Shown: positions 1 to 10,889 of the stretch, piece by piece
Layout of the letters: every line of letters begins with the position of its first letter
Position numbering within the stretch: position 1 is the first letter of the stretch
Assembly: GCF_018614095.1 (NCBI RefSeq)
Contig: NZ_JAGGOY010000023.1
Location: 11,748-48,342, forward strand
Direction: 5' to 3'
Length of the DNA stretch: 36,595 bases
Origin: Streptomyces sp. ISL-87
GTDB lineage: Bacteria; Actinomycetota; Actinomycetes; Streptomycetales; Streptomycetaceae
The notes under the pieces: generated by a model
What the model was told of the DNA's origin: nothing
What the model saw: the letters and a program-made list of their open reading frames with translations, nothing else
Database searches by the model: none
Program-made: the position numbers and the translations under genes

Positions 1-53
1 CTGCCGGGCGGGTACCGCTGCGCAGGGCCTCCTCCCGGGCTCCGCCCGGACCC

Positions 54-292
54 GCGCCTCAAACGCCGGCGAGGCTGAAATGGCGCGGCGCGCTGTCCGC
101 CGCCCCGCCCCGGCTATTCCAGCCCCCGCCGGTCACAGTGCGGCCCGCCGGGCAGAATCCAGCCCCGCCGGCGTTTGAGGCGCTGGGGGTCCCCCCGGAC
201 GGAGTCTGGGGGAGGGTCCGGGGGGCGGCGCCCCCGGGAGCGGCGCGCCGCACGGTGCACTTCAGCCCCGCCGGCGATTGAGGCGCGGGGGC
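54..292. repeat. Three copies of a dispersed GC-rich intergenic repeat
   Basis: The gene-free stretch 1-326 holds three copies of a short element with core CCGGCGTTTGAGGCG: one reversed at 54-79, one forward at 156-186, and one forward at 260-292 with a T-to-A change in the core. The same core recurs near 9593, 14293, 25173, 25259 and 25300. All copies lie between genes, usually just past a gene's 3' end. I see no coding potential here; the long frames crossing it are GC-driven shadows. Confidence 0.75.
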
Positions 293-308
293 TGGGGCCG
301 AGCCCCAG
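292..308 (-). terminator. Hairpin downstream of rmdB
   Basis: CTGGGGC (292-298) pairs perfectly with GCCCCAG (302-308) across a 3-nt loop, 18 nt beyond the rmdB stop codon. It directly adjoins a dispersed repeat copy. There is no clear U-tract, as is common for actinobacterial terminators, so termination is inferred from position and stem strength. Confidence 0.45.
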
Positions 309-326
309 GAGGCCGGCCCGGATGGG

Positions 327-2516
327 CTAGGGCGCCGGGGTTTCGGCGGCGGCGGCCAGTTCCGCCGTGATGTCGGCCGGGCGGCGCCAGCCGCGCTCGC
401 CGCGGGCCAGGAGCCACGCCGTGGCCTCCTGCGGAGGCATGGCGGCCGCGACCAGCCACCCCTGGACGGCGTCGCAGCCCAGGTCGCGCAGCCGCTCCCA
501 CGTCTCGTCGTCCTCCACGCCCTCCGCGACGACCAGCAGGCCCAGCGAGTGCGCCAGGTCCACCGTGCAGCGCACGATCTCCGCGTCCTGCGCGTCCACC
601 GCCAGCCGCGCCACGAAAGAGCGGTCGATCTTCAGCTCGCTGACCGGGAGCCGGCGCAGGTGTACGAGGGAGGAGTAGCCGGTGCCGAAGTCGTCCAGGG
701 ACATCTTCACGCCGTGCCCGGTCAGGCCCGCCATCGTGTCCGCCGCCCGCTGGGGGTCCTCCAGCAGGACGTGTTCCGTTATCTCCAGCTGGAGCCCGCT
801 CGCCGGCACCCCGTGCCGGGCCAGCCGCGCGGCCACCGCCCCCGCGAAGCCCGGCGTATGGACGTCCCGCGGCGACACGTTGACCGCGACCGGCACCTTC
901 AGCCCCTGTGCCCGCCAGCGGGCCACCTGGGCGAGGGCCGTCTCCAGCACGTACTCCGTCAGGTGCGGCATCAGCCCCGAGGTCTCCGCGATGGCGATGA
1001 ACTCGTCCGGCGAGACCCGGCCCCGTTCCGGATGCACCCACCGTACGAGCGCCTCCAACCCCGCCACCTGCCCGTCGAAGCGGACCTTCGGCTGGTAGTG
1101 GAGTTCCACTTCGCCCGCGTCCAGGGCCCGCCGGAGATCGCCGAGCAGGCCGAGCCGGTCGGGGGTGTTGCTGTCGCGCTTGGACTCGTACACCTCCACA
1201 CCCGTGCGGTCCCGCTTCGCCTGGTACATGGCGACGTCGGCCCGCCGCAGCAGCCCCTCCGCGTCCAGCGCGTGGTCCGGGAAGACGGCCAGGCCCGCGC
1301 TCGCCTCCAGGACCAGCGTGAGCCCGTCCAGGTCCAGCGGGGAACTCAGCTCGGCGACCAGGTGCCGGGCGACCCGCTGCGCGCTCGTCGTGGAGTCCGC
1401 GACGGGCAGCAGCACCGCGAACTCGTCGCCCCCGAGCCGCGCCGCCTCCGCGTCCTCCGGCAGGGCGCGCCGCAGCCGGTCCGCGATCTGGAGCAGCAGC
1501 CGGTCCCCCGCCAAATGGCCCAGCGTGTCGTTCACCGCGCGGAAGCGGTCCAGATCGATCAACACAAGAGCTGACCGGGTGCCCAAACGTTCAGCCTCGT
1601 CCAGCGCGGTCCATGCGCGCTCCAGCAGCCACTGCCGGTTCGGTAGCCCGGTCAGCGGGTCCCGCAGCTGCTCCTCGGCGCGCGCCCGGGCGATCCACAG
1701 CGTGGAGTCCAGGGCGATCAGCGGTACGGCGAACAGCGGCAGCAGTACCGGCTGGGCGACGGCGACCACGCAGATCAGCGGTGCGATGCCGAGCAGCGCG
1801 ACGGTTACTAAGGCCTGCCGGAGCAGGGCCGTACGGGCGATCGTGGGCAGCCCGCCGCCCCGCGGGGTCAGCGCCAGCCACAGCACGATCCGGGTGACCA
1901 GCAGGTAGGCCACGGCGACCAGGATCACCTCGGGAACCGCCCCGAACCCCCAGGTGGCCGGCGGCCAGGGTGACGCCACGGTCGGCGCGTCACCGAAAGC
2001 GGCGAGTACGAGGGCCCCCGCGCCGATGCCGAGGATGTCGACGGAGCCGTGCAGCAGCCCTTGCCGCCAGCGGTGCCGGCGGGCGGCCCCGACCAGCGAG
2101 ACCACCGCCAGCGAGACGAGTCCGGCGGGCACCCACCCGTAGAGGAGGAGCACGCCGAGGGTGAGCGCGGCGCCCGATCCGGTGCCGCCCCACCAGCGGT
2201 CCCGGCCCAGCGCGACCAGGTGGCCGACGATGATGCCGGTGAGCAGGGCCAGCGCCCAGCCCACCGAGCCGCCGGGAAACAGGGCCTGACGGTCGGTCAG
2301 TGCGGCCACGATCCCGAACACGAGGACCACGGCGGACAGGCCCACGACGGCGAGGGGCAGCACGGTCTCGCGCCGTGATCCGCCCGCGCCCGCACCGGTG
2401 TCGAGCGGATGGGTGTCCGGCGTCCTGGAACCCAGGAAGCCGAGCCGGCCCGTCCGCATGGACGGGATCTCCCCGCCGAAATCAGGTGACGGGTCGGCGC
2501 TTTCGGTGGGTTTCAT
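327..2516 (-). CDS. rmdB: Membrane GGDEF-EAL cyclic-di-GMP turnover protein (RmdB-like)
   Basis: A dual-domain c-di-GMP enzyme of 729 aa. The N-terminal 270 residues contain about six hydrophobic membrane segments (for example the stretch beginning VLPLAVVGLSAVV). A GGDEF domain follows with an intact GGDEF motif at 362-366, then an EAL domain with EAL at 488-490 and the later motifs DDFGTGYSSL, KIDRSF and AEGVED. Catalytic motifs of both domains are present. The RxxD inhibitory site expected just before GGDEF is absent (PEDA instead). S. coelicolor RmdB (SCO5495), a phosphodiesterase affecting colony development, has this architecture and sits next to ligA, so the symbol rests on architecture plus synteny. 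The ATG at 2516 is preferred because GAGAGGG lies just upstream; an in-frame GTG at 2552 would add 12 residues without a good site. Confidence 0.88.
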   Translation of the reverse strand: MKPTESADPSPDFGGEIPSMRTGRLGFLGSRTPDTHPLDTGAGAGGSRRETVLPLAVVGLSAVVLVFGIVAALTDRQALFPGGSVGWALALLTGIIVGHLVALGRDRWWGGTGSGAALTLGVLLLYGWVPAGLVSLAVVSLVGAARRHRWRQGLLHGSVDILGIGAGALVLAAFGDAPTVASPWPPATWGFGAVPEVILVAVAYLLVTRIVLWLALTPRGGGLPTIARTALLRQALVTVALLGIAPLICVVAVAQPVLLPLFAVPLIALDSTLWIARARAEEQLRDPLTGLPNRQWLLERAWTALDEAERLGTRSALVLIDLDRFRAVNDTLGHLAGDRLLLQIADRLRRALPEDAEAARLGGDEFAVLLPVADSTTSAQRVARHLVAELSSPLDLDGLTLVLEASAGLAVFPDHALDAEGLLRRADVAMYQAKRDRTGVEVYESKRDSNTPDRLGLLGDLRRALDAGEVELHYQPKVRFDGQVAGLEALVRWVHPERGRVSPDEFIAIAETSGLMPHLTEYVLETALAQVARWRAQGLKVPVAVNVSPRDVHTPGFAGAVAARLARHGVPASGLQLEITEHVLLEDPQRAADTMAGLTGHGVKMSLDDFGTGYSSLVHLRRLPVSELKIDRSFVARLAVDAQDAEIVRCTVDLAHSLGLLVVAEGVEDDETWERLRDLGCDAVQGWLVAAAMPPQEATAWLLARGERGWRRPADITAELAAAAETPAP

Positions 2517-2622
2517 GCCCGTCCCTCTCACAGCCGGCGATGCCGATGTCACGTGATGGCCCCGATGTCATGCCATCACGACTGGAATCGACTCACGCAG
2601 CCGTGCACGACAGGCGCACCCC

Positions 2623-2733
2623 TCAACAGTAGGACGCGAGAGCTCCCAGGGGCAGTTGTCGGCGGCGGTTGCCCGAATGCGACCCAGCCATCCTCATCAG
2701 TACGGTATCCGCCGAACGGGTGAGTTTGGACAT
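2623..2733 (-). CDS. Candidate small ORF, 36 aa, upstream of rmdB
   Basis: The 387 bp between ligA's stop and rmdB's start hold one small leftward frame that opens with MSKLTRSADTVLMRM and ends in ASYC. Its ATG is preceded by a GGGGGG run about 4 nt upstream, a plausible ribosome-binding site. Its third codon positions are less GC-rich (about 25 of 36 by hand count) than in neighbouring genes, which argues against strong coding selection. I do not recognise it. It could be a leader peptide for rmdB or chance; the rest of the gap shows nothing else clear. Confidence 0.25.
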   Translation of the reverse strand: MSKLTRSADTVLMRMAGSHSGNRRRQLPLGALASYC

Positions 2734-2903
2734 GGGCCCCCCAGTCACCCGTCCGATGATCCGACAGGTCACCGCCCTGCGAACAGCCTTGTACCAGCCG
2801 TTTACCACCGGCCTCCGCGCCAGGCGTGCGCCCGCCCGTTCGGCCGCACGCCACGCATCCGTTCGCCTTCGCTACTCCCCCTGAATGCCACGCATGTGGG
2901 TTA

Positions 2904-5150
<2,247 letters not shown>

Positions 5151-6134
5151 TCACTCAGGGTTGTCGGCGAGCGACCTCGCCGCCCTGACGCAGTGCGCCT
5201 GCACCGCACGGGCGTAGGCGGGCGAAGCGCCCGCCAGACCGCACGAGGGAGTGACCACGACGGACTCCGCTAGAGTCCCCGGGGCCAGCCCCAGCCTGCG
5301 CCAAAGCTTCCTGACACCCATGACGCTACCGGCAGGGTCTGACAACGGGGTGTCGGTGCCGGGCACCACTCCGGCGAAGAGTTTCGCACCGCCTTCGATG
5401 GCCTCGCCGATGGCGTCGTCCTCGCGCTCGGTGAGCAAGGAGAAATCGAACGACACGCCCGCGGCCCCGGCCCGCCGCAGCAGCCCGAAGGGGACTTCGG
5501 GTGCGCAGGAGTGGACGATGACGTCCCCGTCGTGGACTGCGAACAGGTCGCGCAGGGTGCCCTCGACGATCTGCCGGTCGACGGCGCGGTACGTCCGGTA
5601 CCCGCTCGCGGAGCGGACCCGGCCGAGCAGCACCGCGGTGAGCGACGGCTCGTCGTACTGGAGCACGATCTCGGCGCCCGGGATGCGCTTCTTCACATCG
5701 GCCAGGTGCTCGCGCACGCCCTCCGCGAGCGATCCGGCCAGGTCCCGGCAGGCGCCCGGGTCCTGGAGCATGGCTTCGCCGCCGTGCATCTCCAGGGAGG
5801 CGGCCAGGGTCCACGGCCCGACGGCCTGGACCTTGAGCTTGCCCCGGTAGCCCTGGGTGAACTCCTCCAGGGCGTCCAGGTCCTCGCCGAGCCAGGAGCG
5901 GGCACGCTTGCTGTCGCGGCCGGGGCGGTCGCTGATCCGCCAGCCGCTGGGCTCGACGTGGGCGTACATGTCGACGAGCAGCCCGAGGGACCGGCCGATC
6001 ATGTCGGCGCCGGGTCCGCGGGCGGGGAGTTCCGCTAGGTACGGGAACTCCTCGAAGGAGCCCGTCACGGTCTTGGCAGCCTCGCGGGCGTCGCCGCCGG
6101 GCAAGGACCCGATTCCGGTGGCGCTCGCGGTCAT
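5151..6134 (-). CDS. Short cobalamin-independent methionine-synthase-like protein
   Basis: A 327-aa protein resembling the C-terminal catalytic barrel of MetE, which moves a methyl group from a folate to homocysteine on zinc. Full MetE is about 750 aa; this short form has only the barrel. It opens with GIGSLPG, typical of the family, and carries QYDEP (159-163), the zinc-ligand pair H208/C210 in VHSCAPEV, and a further Cys298 in PSCGL, matching the His-Cys...Cys ligand pattern. Its ATG overlaps the SDR stop codon by 4 nt (ATGA), so the two are translationally coupled. Without the N-terminal barrel, folate use is uncertain; a corrinoid protein as methyl donor, as proposed for archaeal short forms, is possible. 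The family is confident, the substrate is not. Confidence 0.82.
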   Translation of the reverse strand: MTASATGIGSLPGGDAREAAKTVTGSFEEFPYLAELPARGPGADMIGRSLGLLVDMYAHVEPSGWRISDRPGRDSKRARSWLGEDLDALEEFTQGYRGKLKVQAVGPWTLAASLEMHGGEAMLQDPGACRDLAGSLAEGVREHLADVKKRIPGAEIVLQYDEPSLTAVLLGRVRSASGYRTYRAVDRQIVEGTLRDLFAVHDGDVIVHSCAPEVPFGLLRRAGAAGVSFDFSLLTEREDDAIGEAIEGGAKLFAGVVPGTDTPLSDPAGSVMGVRKLWRRLGLAPGTLAESVVVTPSCGLAGASPAYARAVQAHCVRAARSLADNPE

Positions 6135-6820
6135 CGGCCGGGCCTGACGCTCAGGTCGTTGACCTCGGCGTCGCGGGGCAGGTCGACGGCCATGACGATC
6201 GTCGTCGCCACCGACTCGGGGTCGATCCAGTCGGCGGGGTCGTACTCCTTGCCCTCCTGGGAGTGCACCTTGGCCTGCATGGGGCTGGCGGTGCGGCCCG
6301 GGTAGACGGAGGTGACCCGGATGCCGTTGCCCTTCTCCTCCTCACGGAGCGAGTCGGCGAGCGCCTTGAGCCCGTGCTTGGAGGCGGCGTACGCGCTCCA
6401 GTCCGCGTGGGCGTGCAGCCCGGCGCCGGAGTTCACGAAGACGATGCTCGCGTGCGAGGCGCGCAGGGTGGGGAGCAGCAGCCGGGTCACCTCGGCGGGG
6501 GCGATGAGGTTGACGTTGAGCTGCTGGTGCCAGGTCTTGGGGCGAAGGTCGCCGACGGGTCCGAGGTCCACGATGCCGGCGATGTGCAGGAGGGAGTCGA
6601 TCCGCTCGGGGATGGCCTGCTTGGAGAACGCCCAGGACAGCCGGTCGGGGTCGGCGAGGTCGCCGACGAGTGCGCGGGACCCGGGGAACCGTTCGATGAG
6701 CTGCTTGCCGCGGGCGGCGTCGCGGGCGAGCAGGACGAGGTCGTCGCCGCGCGCGTGCAAGCGGGCCGCGACGGCGGCGCCGATGCCGGATCCGGCGCCG
6801 GTGATCAGGTGAGTAGCCAT
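6131..6820 (-). CDS. Short-chain dehydrogenase/reductase
   Basis: A 229-aa classical SDR. The dinucleotide-binding motif TGAGSGIG is at 7-14, the catalytic serine is probably Ser131 (in VNSGAG), and the YxxxK pair is Y144/K148 (YAASK). Arginines after the Rossmann motif suggest NADP(H), but this is weak. The substrate is unknown. The start is taken at MATHLITG; an ATG three codons upstream (6829) is also possible, and the much longer frame to 6967 has an unlikely Pro/Arg-rich leader. It is first in a tightly packed leftward block with the metE-like gene (4-nt overlap) and ligA, which is a conserved Streptomyces arrangement rather than a clue to function. Confidence 0.9.
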   Translation of the reverse strand: MATHLITGAGSGIGAAVAARLHARGDDLVLLARDAARGKQLIERFPGSRALVGDLADPDRLSWAFSKQAIPERIDSLLHIAGIVDLGPVGDLRPKTWHQQLNVNLIAPAEVTRLLLPTLRASHASIVFVNSGAGLHAHADWSAYAASKHGLKALADSLREEEKGNGIRVTSVYPGRTASPMQAKVHSQEGKEYDPADWIDPESVATTIVMAVDLPRDAEVNDLSVRPGR

Positions 6821-6980
6821 GCCGCCCATGCTCGCACCCCGGCCGTGGCCCCGGGTCACAGGCCGGGGCGGCAGCCGGGGGCGGGCGGCCGGGCGGGCGG
6901 CGGCCTCGCGGTACGCCGCCCCGATCGCGGCGCGGGCGGCGACGGTGCCGGGGTGGGCGGTGTTCAAGGTGCCCGGCGGC

Positions 6981-7028
6981 CCCGGTGGCCCGGTGGCCCG
7001 GTGGCCCGGTGGCCCGGTGGCCCGGTGG
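6981..7028. repeat. Six tandem copies of the octamer CCCGGTGG
   Basis: Six perfect head-to-tail copies of the 8-bp unit CCCGGTGG lie between the SDR start and the DUF1330 stop codon. The array is not coding, because neither flanking gene extends into it. Octamer arrays of this kind expand and contract by slipped-strand mispairing, so copy number probably varies between strains. Confidence 0.9.
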
Positions 7029-7035
7029 CCCGCGG

Positions 7036-7380
7036 TCAGAGCCCGGCGGCTGCGCGCAGGGCGGCGGCCGTCTTCGAGGCGTCGTAGTCGGCCGGGACGC
7101 CCTCGACCAGGACTACCTCTCCCGCGATGTGGTCGGTGCGCAGCGGAATGAGGGCCTGGTACGCGTCGGAGTCGTACCAGGCGCGGGCCTTCTCGATGTC
7201 CGGGAAGCCGATGATGACGACCGTGCCGGGCCAGGGGCCCTCCTTGACCTCGACCTGCTTGCCGTGGACCAGGAAGCAGCCACCGAAGGGGTCCATGGTG
7301 GCCTGGATCTCCTCGATGTAGCGGAGGATGTCCTCGTTCATCGTGTCGGGGCGGATGTGGCCGATGGCGTAAGCGGTCAT
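7036..7380 (-). CDS. DUF1330 family protein
   Basis: A 114-aa protein of the DUF1330 family, which has a dimeric alpha/beta-barrel (ferredoxin-like) fold. Typical family features are visible: an N-terminal strand MTAYAIGHI, the segment FLVHGKQVEVKEGPWPG, and VVIIGFPDIEKARAWYDSDAYQ near the middle. No enzymatic role is established for the family. The ATG at 7380 is preferred over an in-frame codon 18 bp upstream because a GGGGGA site lies about 7 nt before it. It lies 88 bp downstream of the GlxA-type regulator gene on the same strand and could be co-transcribed with it. Confidence 0.85.
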   Translation of the reverse strand: MTAYAIGHIRPDTMNEDILRYIEEIQATMDPFGGCFLVHGKQVEVKEGPWPGTVVIIGFPDIEKARAWYDSDAYQALIPLRTDHIAGEVVLVEGVPADYDASKTAAALRAAAGL

Positions 7381-7468
7381 GATGGTCTCCCCCTTCAACC
7401 GGCCCGCCAGTTCGGGCCGTTGACCAGATCCTGTCAGGCCACGACCTCGGGGGCGATTACTCCGGAGG

Positions 7469-8443
7469 TCACGCCAGGGCGGGGTTCTGCGGCTGGAAGG
7501 TGCGGCGGTAGGCGATCGGCGAGACCCCGAGGGCGGCCCGCATGTGCTGGCGCAGCGAGTTGGCCGAGCCGAAGCCCGCCCGGTGCGCGACCAGGTCGAC
7601 CGGCAGATCGCTGGACTCCAGCAACTGGCGGGCGACCTCCAGGCGTTGACCGGTGAGCCACTGAACCGGGGTCATCCCGACCTCGTCGCGGAACCGCCGG
7701 GTGAAGGTGCGCAGGCTCATCCGGGCGTGGGCGGCCAGCTCGGCCAGCGCGATCGGCTCGGCGAGGCGCTCCAGGGCCCAGGCGCGGGTGGCGGTGGTGG
7801 TGGCCACGGTCGGCTCGGGGACGGGCCGGTCGATGTACTGGGCCTGCCCGCCGTCGCGCCAGGGCGGTACGACGCACAGCCGGGCCGCGCGGTTGGCGGC
7901 GGCGGTGCCGTGGTCCTGGCGGACCAGGTACAGGCAGAGGTCGACACCGGCGGCCACGCCGGCGGAGGTCAGGATGTCGCCGTCGTCGACGAACAGCACC
8001 TCCTCGTCGAGCCGGACGCGCGGGAAGGCCCGCTGGAACTCCGGCGCGTGCAGCCAGTGCGTGGTCGCGGGCCGGCCGTCGAGCAGGCCGGCGGCGGCGA
8101 GCACGTAGGAGCCGGTGCAGATCGACACGAGCCGGGTGCCGGGGCGGATCGCGGCGAGGGCGTCGACCAGCTTCTGCGGCAGGGGTGCGCCCTGTACGAG
8201 CTCGTCCATGGCGTGCGTGGGCGGAATGATCACGGTGTCGGCCGTGGCGAGCGCCTCGGGGCCCGCCGAGACCCCGACCGTGAAGCCCGCGTCGCTGGTC
8301 ACGGGCTGCCCGTCGGCGGTGCAGACGGTCACCTCGTAGAGCCGGTCCCCGAGGTCGTCGACGGCGTTGCCGAAGACCCGGGACGGGATCCCGAGCTCGA
8401 ACGGAGGGACGCCTTCCAGGGCGAGTACGGCAATTCGGTGCAT
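7469..8443 (-). CDS. GlxA-family AraC-type transcriptional regulator
   Basis: A 324-aa regulator with an N-terminal DJ-1/PfpI-like (class I glutamine amidotransferase-like) domain and a C-terminal AraC helix-turn-helix pair. The first domain opens with MHRIAVLALEGVPPFELG and has the nucleophile-elbow segment SICTGSYVLAAAGLLDG with Cys109. The second, roughly residues 215-315, includes LAELAAHARMSLRTFTRRF and GFGSANSLRQHMRAALG. In this family the PfpI-like domain is thought to sense ligands rather than act as an enzyme. It is divergent from the oxidoreductase at 8587, its most likely target. Confidence 0.92.
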   Translation of the reverse strand: MHRIAVLALEGVPPFELGIPSRVFGNAVDDLGDRLYEVTVCTADGQPVTSDAGFTVGVSAGPEALATADTVIIPPTHAMDELVQGAPLPQKLVDALAAIRPGTRLVSICTGSYVLAAAGLLDGRPATTHWLHAPEFQRAFPRVRLDEEVLFVDDGDILTSAGVAAGVDLCLYLVRQDHGTAAANRAARLCVVPPWRDGGQAQYIDRPVPEPTVATTTATRAWALERLAEPIALAELAAHARMSLRTFTRRFRDEVGMTPVQWLTGQRLEVARQLLESSDLPVDLVAHRAGFGSANSLRQHMRAALGVSPIAYRRTFQPQNPALA

Positions 8444-8586
8444 GGCCAGATTCTGTCACATGGTGGCCGTCCGGCCAGCACCACGCGGGCCGGCGGGAGG
8501 CGAGGCTGGACACACATCAGCGCGTCAGCGCATCGACCAGTCAGCCCGGGCGCCGCCGGGGCGAGTGATGATCAGAGGAGACATCC
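8444..8586. promoter_or_regulatory. Divergent promoter region, GlxA-type regulator / oxidoreductase
   Basis: This 143-bp gap separates two genes transcribed away from each other, so both promoters should lie here. The oxidoreductase's site AGAGGAGA lies just before its ATG. I cannot point to a convincing -35/-10 pair or AraC operator by eye. Confidence 0.4.
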
Positions 8587-9525
8587 ATGCGTGCAGTCGT
8601 CGTCAGCCAGTGGGGCGGACCCGAGGTGCTCACCGAGACCGAGGTGGAACGGCCGGAACCGGGCGTGGGCGAGATCCTGGTACGGGTCCACGCGGCCGGG
8701 GTGAACCCGGTGGACTGGAAGACCCGCGCGAGCGGCGCCCTCATCCCCTGGGGCCCGGTCCCGGCGGTCGGCTGGGACGTCTCCGGCACGGTCGAGGTGG
8801 CCGGCCCCGGCGTGACCATGTTCCAGCCGGGCGACGAGGTCTTCGGGATGCCGCGCTTCCCGCACCAGGCCGGCGCCTACGCCGAGTACGTGACCGCGCC
8901 CGCCCGGCACTTCGTACGCAAGCCGGACGCCGTCGACCACGTACAGGCGGCCGCGCTGCCACTGGCGGCGCTGACCGCGTGGCAGGCGCTGGTGGACACG
9001 GCGGGGGTGCGGGCCGGGCAGCGGGTGCTGGTGCACGCCGCGGCGGGCGGGGTCGGCCACCTGGCCGTGCAGATCGCGAAGGCGCGGGGCGCGTACGTGA
9101 TCGGCACCGCGAGCGCCGCGAAGCACGGGCTGCTGCGCGAGCTGGGAGCGGACGAGGTGATCGACTACCGGAGCACGGCCTTCGAGGAGGCGGTGTCGGA
9201 CGTGGACATCGTGATCGACGCGATCGGCGGGGACTACGGGCAGCGCTCGCTGAAGGTCCTGAGGCCCGGCGGGCACCTGGTCACCCTCCCGGGCCCGGAC
9301 GCCGTGCCGGCCGACGCGGACGGCGTCCACACGGGCTGGACGATCGTCGAGCCGGACTACCGGGGCCTGGTGGAGATCGCCGCGCTGGTCGCGGACGGCC
9401 GGGTACGCCCGGTGGTCGACACGGTGCTGCCCTTGGAGCAGGCCGCGAAGGCCCACGAAATCGGCGAACTGGGCCGCACCACGGGCAAGATCGTCCTGAC
9501 GGTCACGGCCCCTGCCTCCGCCTGA
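8587..9525 (+). CDS. NADP-dependent medium-chain oxidoreductase (quinone reductase-like)
   Basis: A 312-aa zinc-independent member of the MDR superfamily, quinone oxidoreductase branch. It opens with MRAVVVSQWGGPEVL and has the GroES-like segment VHAAGVNPVDWKTR and the Rossmann glycine motif AAAGGVG at 151-157, followed by the family hallmark HLAVQIAKARGA. The Cys/His ligands for catalytic and structural zinc are lacking. It probably reduces quinones or enones with NADPH; the natural substrate is unknown. A strong GAGGAGA site precedes the ATG. It is divergent from a GlxA-type regulator and convergent with mnmA, from which it is separated by a repeat cluster and a hairpin. Confidence 0.92.
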   Translation: MRAVVVSQWGGPEVLTETEVERPEPGVGEILVRVHAAGVNPVDWKTRASGALIPWGPVPAVGWDVSGTVEVAGPGVTMFQPGDEVFGMPRFPHQAGAYAEYVTAPARHFVRKPDAVDHVQAAALPLAALTAWQALVDTAGVRAGQRVLVHAAAGGVGHLAVQIAKARGAYVIGTASAAKHGLLRELGADEVIDYRSTAFEEAVSDVDIVIDAIGGDYGQRSLKVLRPGGHLVTLPGPDAVPADADGVHTGWTIVEPDYRGLVEIAALVADGRVRPVVDTVLPLEQAAKAHEIGELGRTTGKIVLTVTAPASA

Positions 9526-9535
9526 CACACCCCGG

Positions 9536-9611
9536 CACAATCCAGCCCCGCCGGCACAATCCAGCCCCGCCGGCACGACCCAGCCCCGCCGGCACAATCC
9601 AGCCCCGCCGG
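9536..9611. repeat. Four tandem 19-bp copies derived from the dispersed repeat
   Basis: Units at 9536-9554, 9555-9573, 9574-9592 and 9593-9611 each match CACAATCCAGCCCCGCCGG; the third has two changes (CACGACC). The fourth runs straight into the rest of the dispersed element (CGTTTGAGGCG), so the array looks like local amplification of that element's left end. It lies between two convergent genes. Confidence 0.9.
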
Positions 9612-9621
9612 CGTTTGAGGC

Positions 9622-9648
9622 GCGGGGGCTCGGGGGCAGAGCCCCCGC
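9622..9648. terminator. Bidirectional hairpin between oxidoreductase and mnmA
   Basis: GCGGGGGCTC (9622-9631) pairs perfectly over 10 bp with GAGCCCCCGC (9639-9648) across a 7-nt loop, immediately after the dispersed repeat and 9 nt from the mnmA stop codon. Both convergent genes end toward it, so it can serve either strand. Confidence 0.6.
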
Positions 9649-9657
9649 AACGGCGGG

Positions 9658-10821
9658 TCAGACGGCGGCGGCGGTGGCCCGCGCGGTCGTGGCGATGGTG
9701 GCGGAGCCCACGACCCGCGTGCCGTTGTACAGCACGATCGCCTGCCCCGGGGCAACCCCTCGGACCGGCTCCGCGAAGCGCACCCGCAGCTCGCCGTCCA
9801 CGACCTCCGCGAAGACCTCGGTCTCGCCCCCGTGGGCGCGCAGCTGGGCGGTGTACGTGCCCGGCGCGGCAGCCGTGGAACCACACCAGCGCGGCCGGAT
9901 CGCGGTGAGGGCGGTGACGTCCAGCGCCTCGGCCGGGCCCACCGTGACGGTGTTGTTCACCGGGGAGATGTCGAGGACGTAGCGCGGCTTGCCGTCGGCG
10001 GCCGGGTGCCCGATCCGCAGGCCCTTGCGCTGGCCGATGGTGAAGCCGAAAGCGCCGTCGTGGCTGCCGATCTTCTCGCCGGTCGCCTCGTCGACGATGT
10101 CGCCCTCCGCCTTGCCCAGGCGGTTCGCGAGGAACCCCTGGGTGTCGCCGTCGGCGATGAAGCAGATGTCGTGGCTGTCGGGCTTCTTCGCGACGGCCAG
10201 CCCGCGCTCCTCGGCCTCCGCGCGGATCTCTTCCTTCGTCGTGAGGGTGTCGCCGAGCGGGAACAGCGCGTGGGCGAGCTGCTTCTCGTCGAGGACGCCG
10301 AGGACGTACGACTGGTCCTTGGCCATGTCGGAGGCGCGGTGCAGCTCGCGCGTACCGTCCTCGTTCAGCACGACGGTGGCGTAGTGCCCGGTGCAGACGG
10401 CGTCGAAGCCGAGGGCGAGGGCCTTGTCGAGCAGCGCCGCGAACTTGATCTTCTCGTTGCAGCGCAGGCAGGGGTTCGGGGTGCGCCCGGCCTCGTACTC
10501 GGCGATGAAGTCCTCGACGACGTCCTCACGGAAGCGCTCGGCGAGGTCCCAGACGTAGAAGGGGATGCCGATGACGTCGGCGGCGCGGCGGGCGTCGCGG
10601 GAGTCCTCGATGGTGCAGCAGCCGCGCGCGCCGGTCCGGAAGGACTGCGGGTTCGCGGAGAGCGCGAGGTGGACGCCGGTCACGTCGTGCCCGGCTTCGA
10701 CGGCGCGGGCGGCGGCGACGGCGGAGTCCACGCCGCCGGACATGGCGGCCAGGACGCGAAGTGGGGGTCCCCCCAGCGCAGCGAGGGGGAGGCGGGCGGT
10801 GCGCGGCAGGTTCTCAGTCAT
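9658..10821 (-). CDS. mnmA: tRNA-specific 2-thiouridylase MnmA
   Basis: Installs sulfur at C2 of the wobble uridine (U34) in Lys, Glu and Gln tRNAs. It is 387 aa, normal length. The PP-loop SGGVDS at 28-33 binds ATP and adenylates the uridine. The catalytic cysteine pair is Cys121 (in [12 protein letters not shown]) and Cys220 (in SHDICF), which carry the persulfide and form the disulfide; Cys118 is an additional nearby cysteine. The segment GHYATVV is also typical. Sulfur is likely supplied by the cysteine desulfurase encoded at 12953-14116, on the same strand but separated by two rightward genes. The N-terminal 20 residues before the PP-loop are unusually long and proline/leucine-rich. Confidence 0.96.
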   Translation of the reverse strand: MTENLPRTARLPLAALGGPPLRVLAAMSGGVDSAVAAARAVEAGHDVTGVHLALSANPQSFRTGARGCCTIEDSRDARRAADVIGIPFYVWDLAERFREDVVEDFIAEYEAGRTPNPCLRCNEKIKFAALLDKALALGFDAVCTGHYATVVLNEDGTRELHRASDMAKDQSYVLGVLDEKQLAHALFPLGDTLTTKEEIRAEAEERGLAVAKKPDSHDICFIADGDTQGFLANRLGKAEGDIVDEATGEKIGSHDGAFGFTIGQRKGLRIGHPAADGKPRYVLDISPVNNTVTVGPAEALDVTALTAIRPRWCGSTAAAPGTYTAQLRAHGGETEVFAEVVDGELRVRFAEPVRGVAPGQAIVLYNGTRVVGSATIATTARATAAAV

Positions 10822-10889
10822 AGCACCGTCCAGAGTACGGGGAACCGTGCGGGGTCACAGCGCGTTATCGGCTTCGGGGGGTGGATCGC

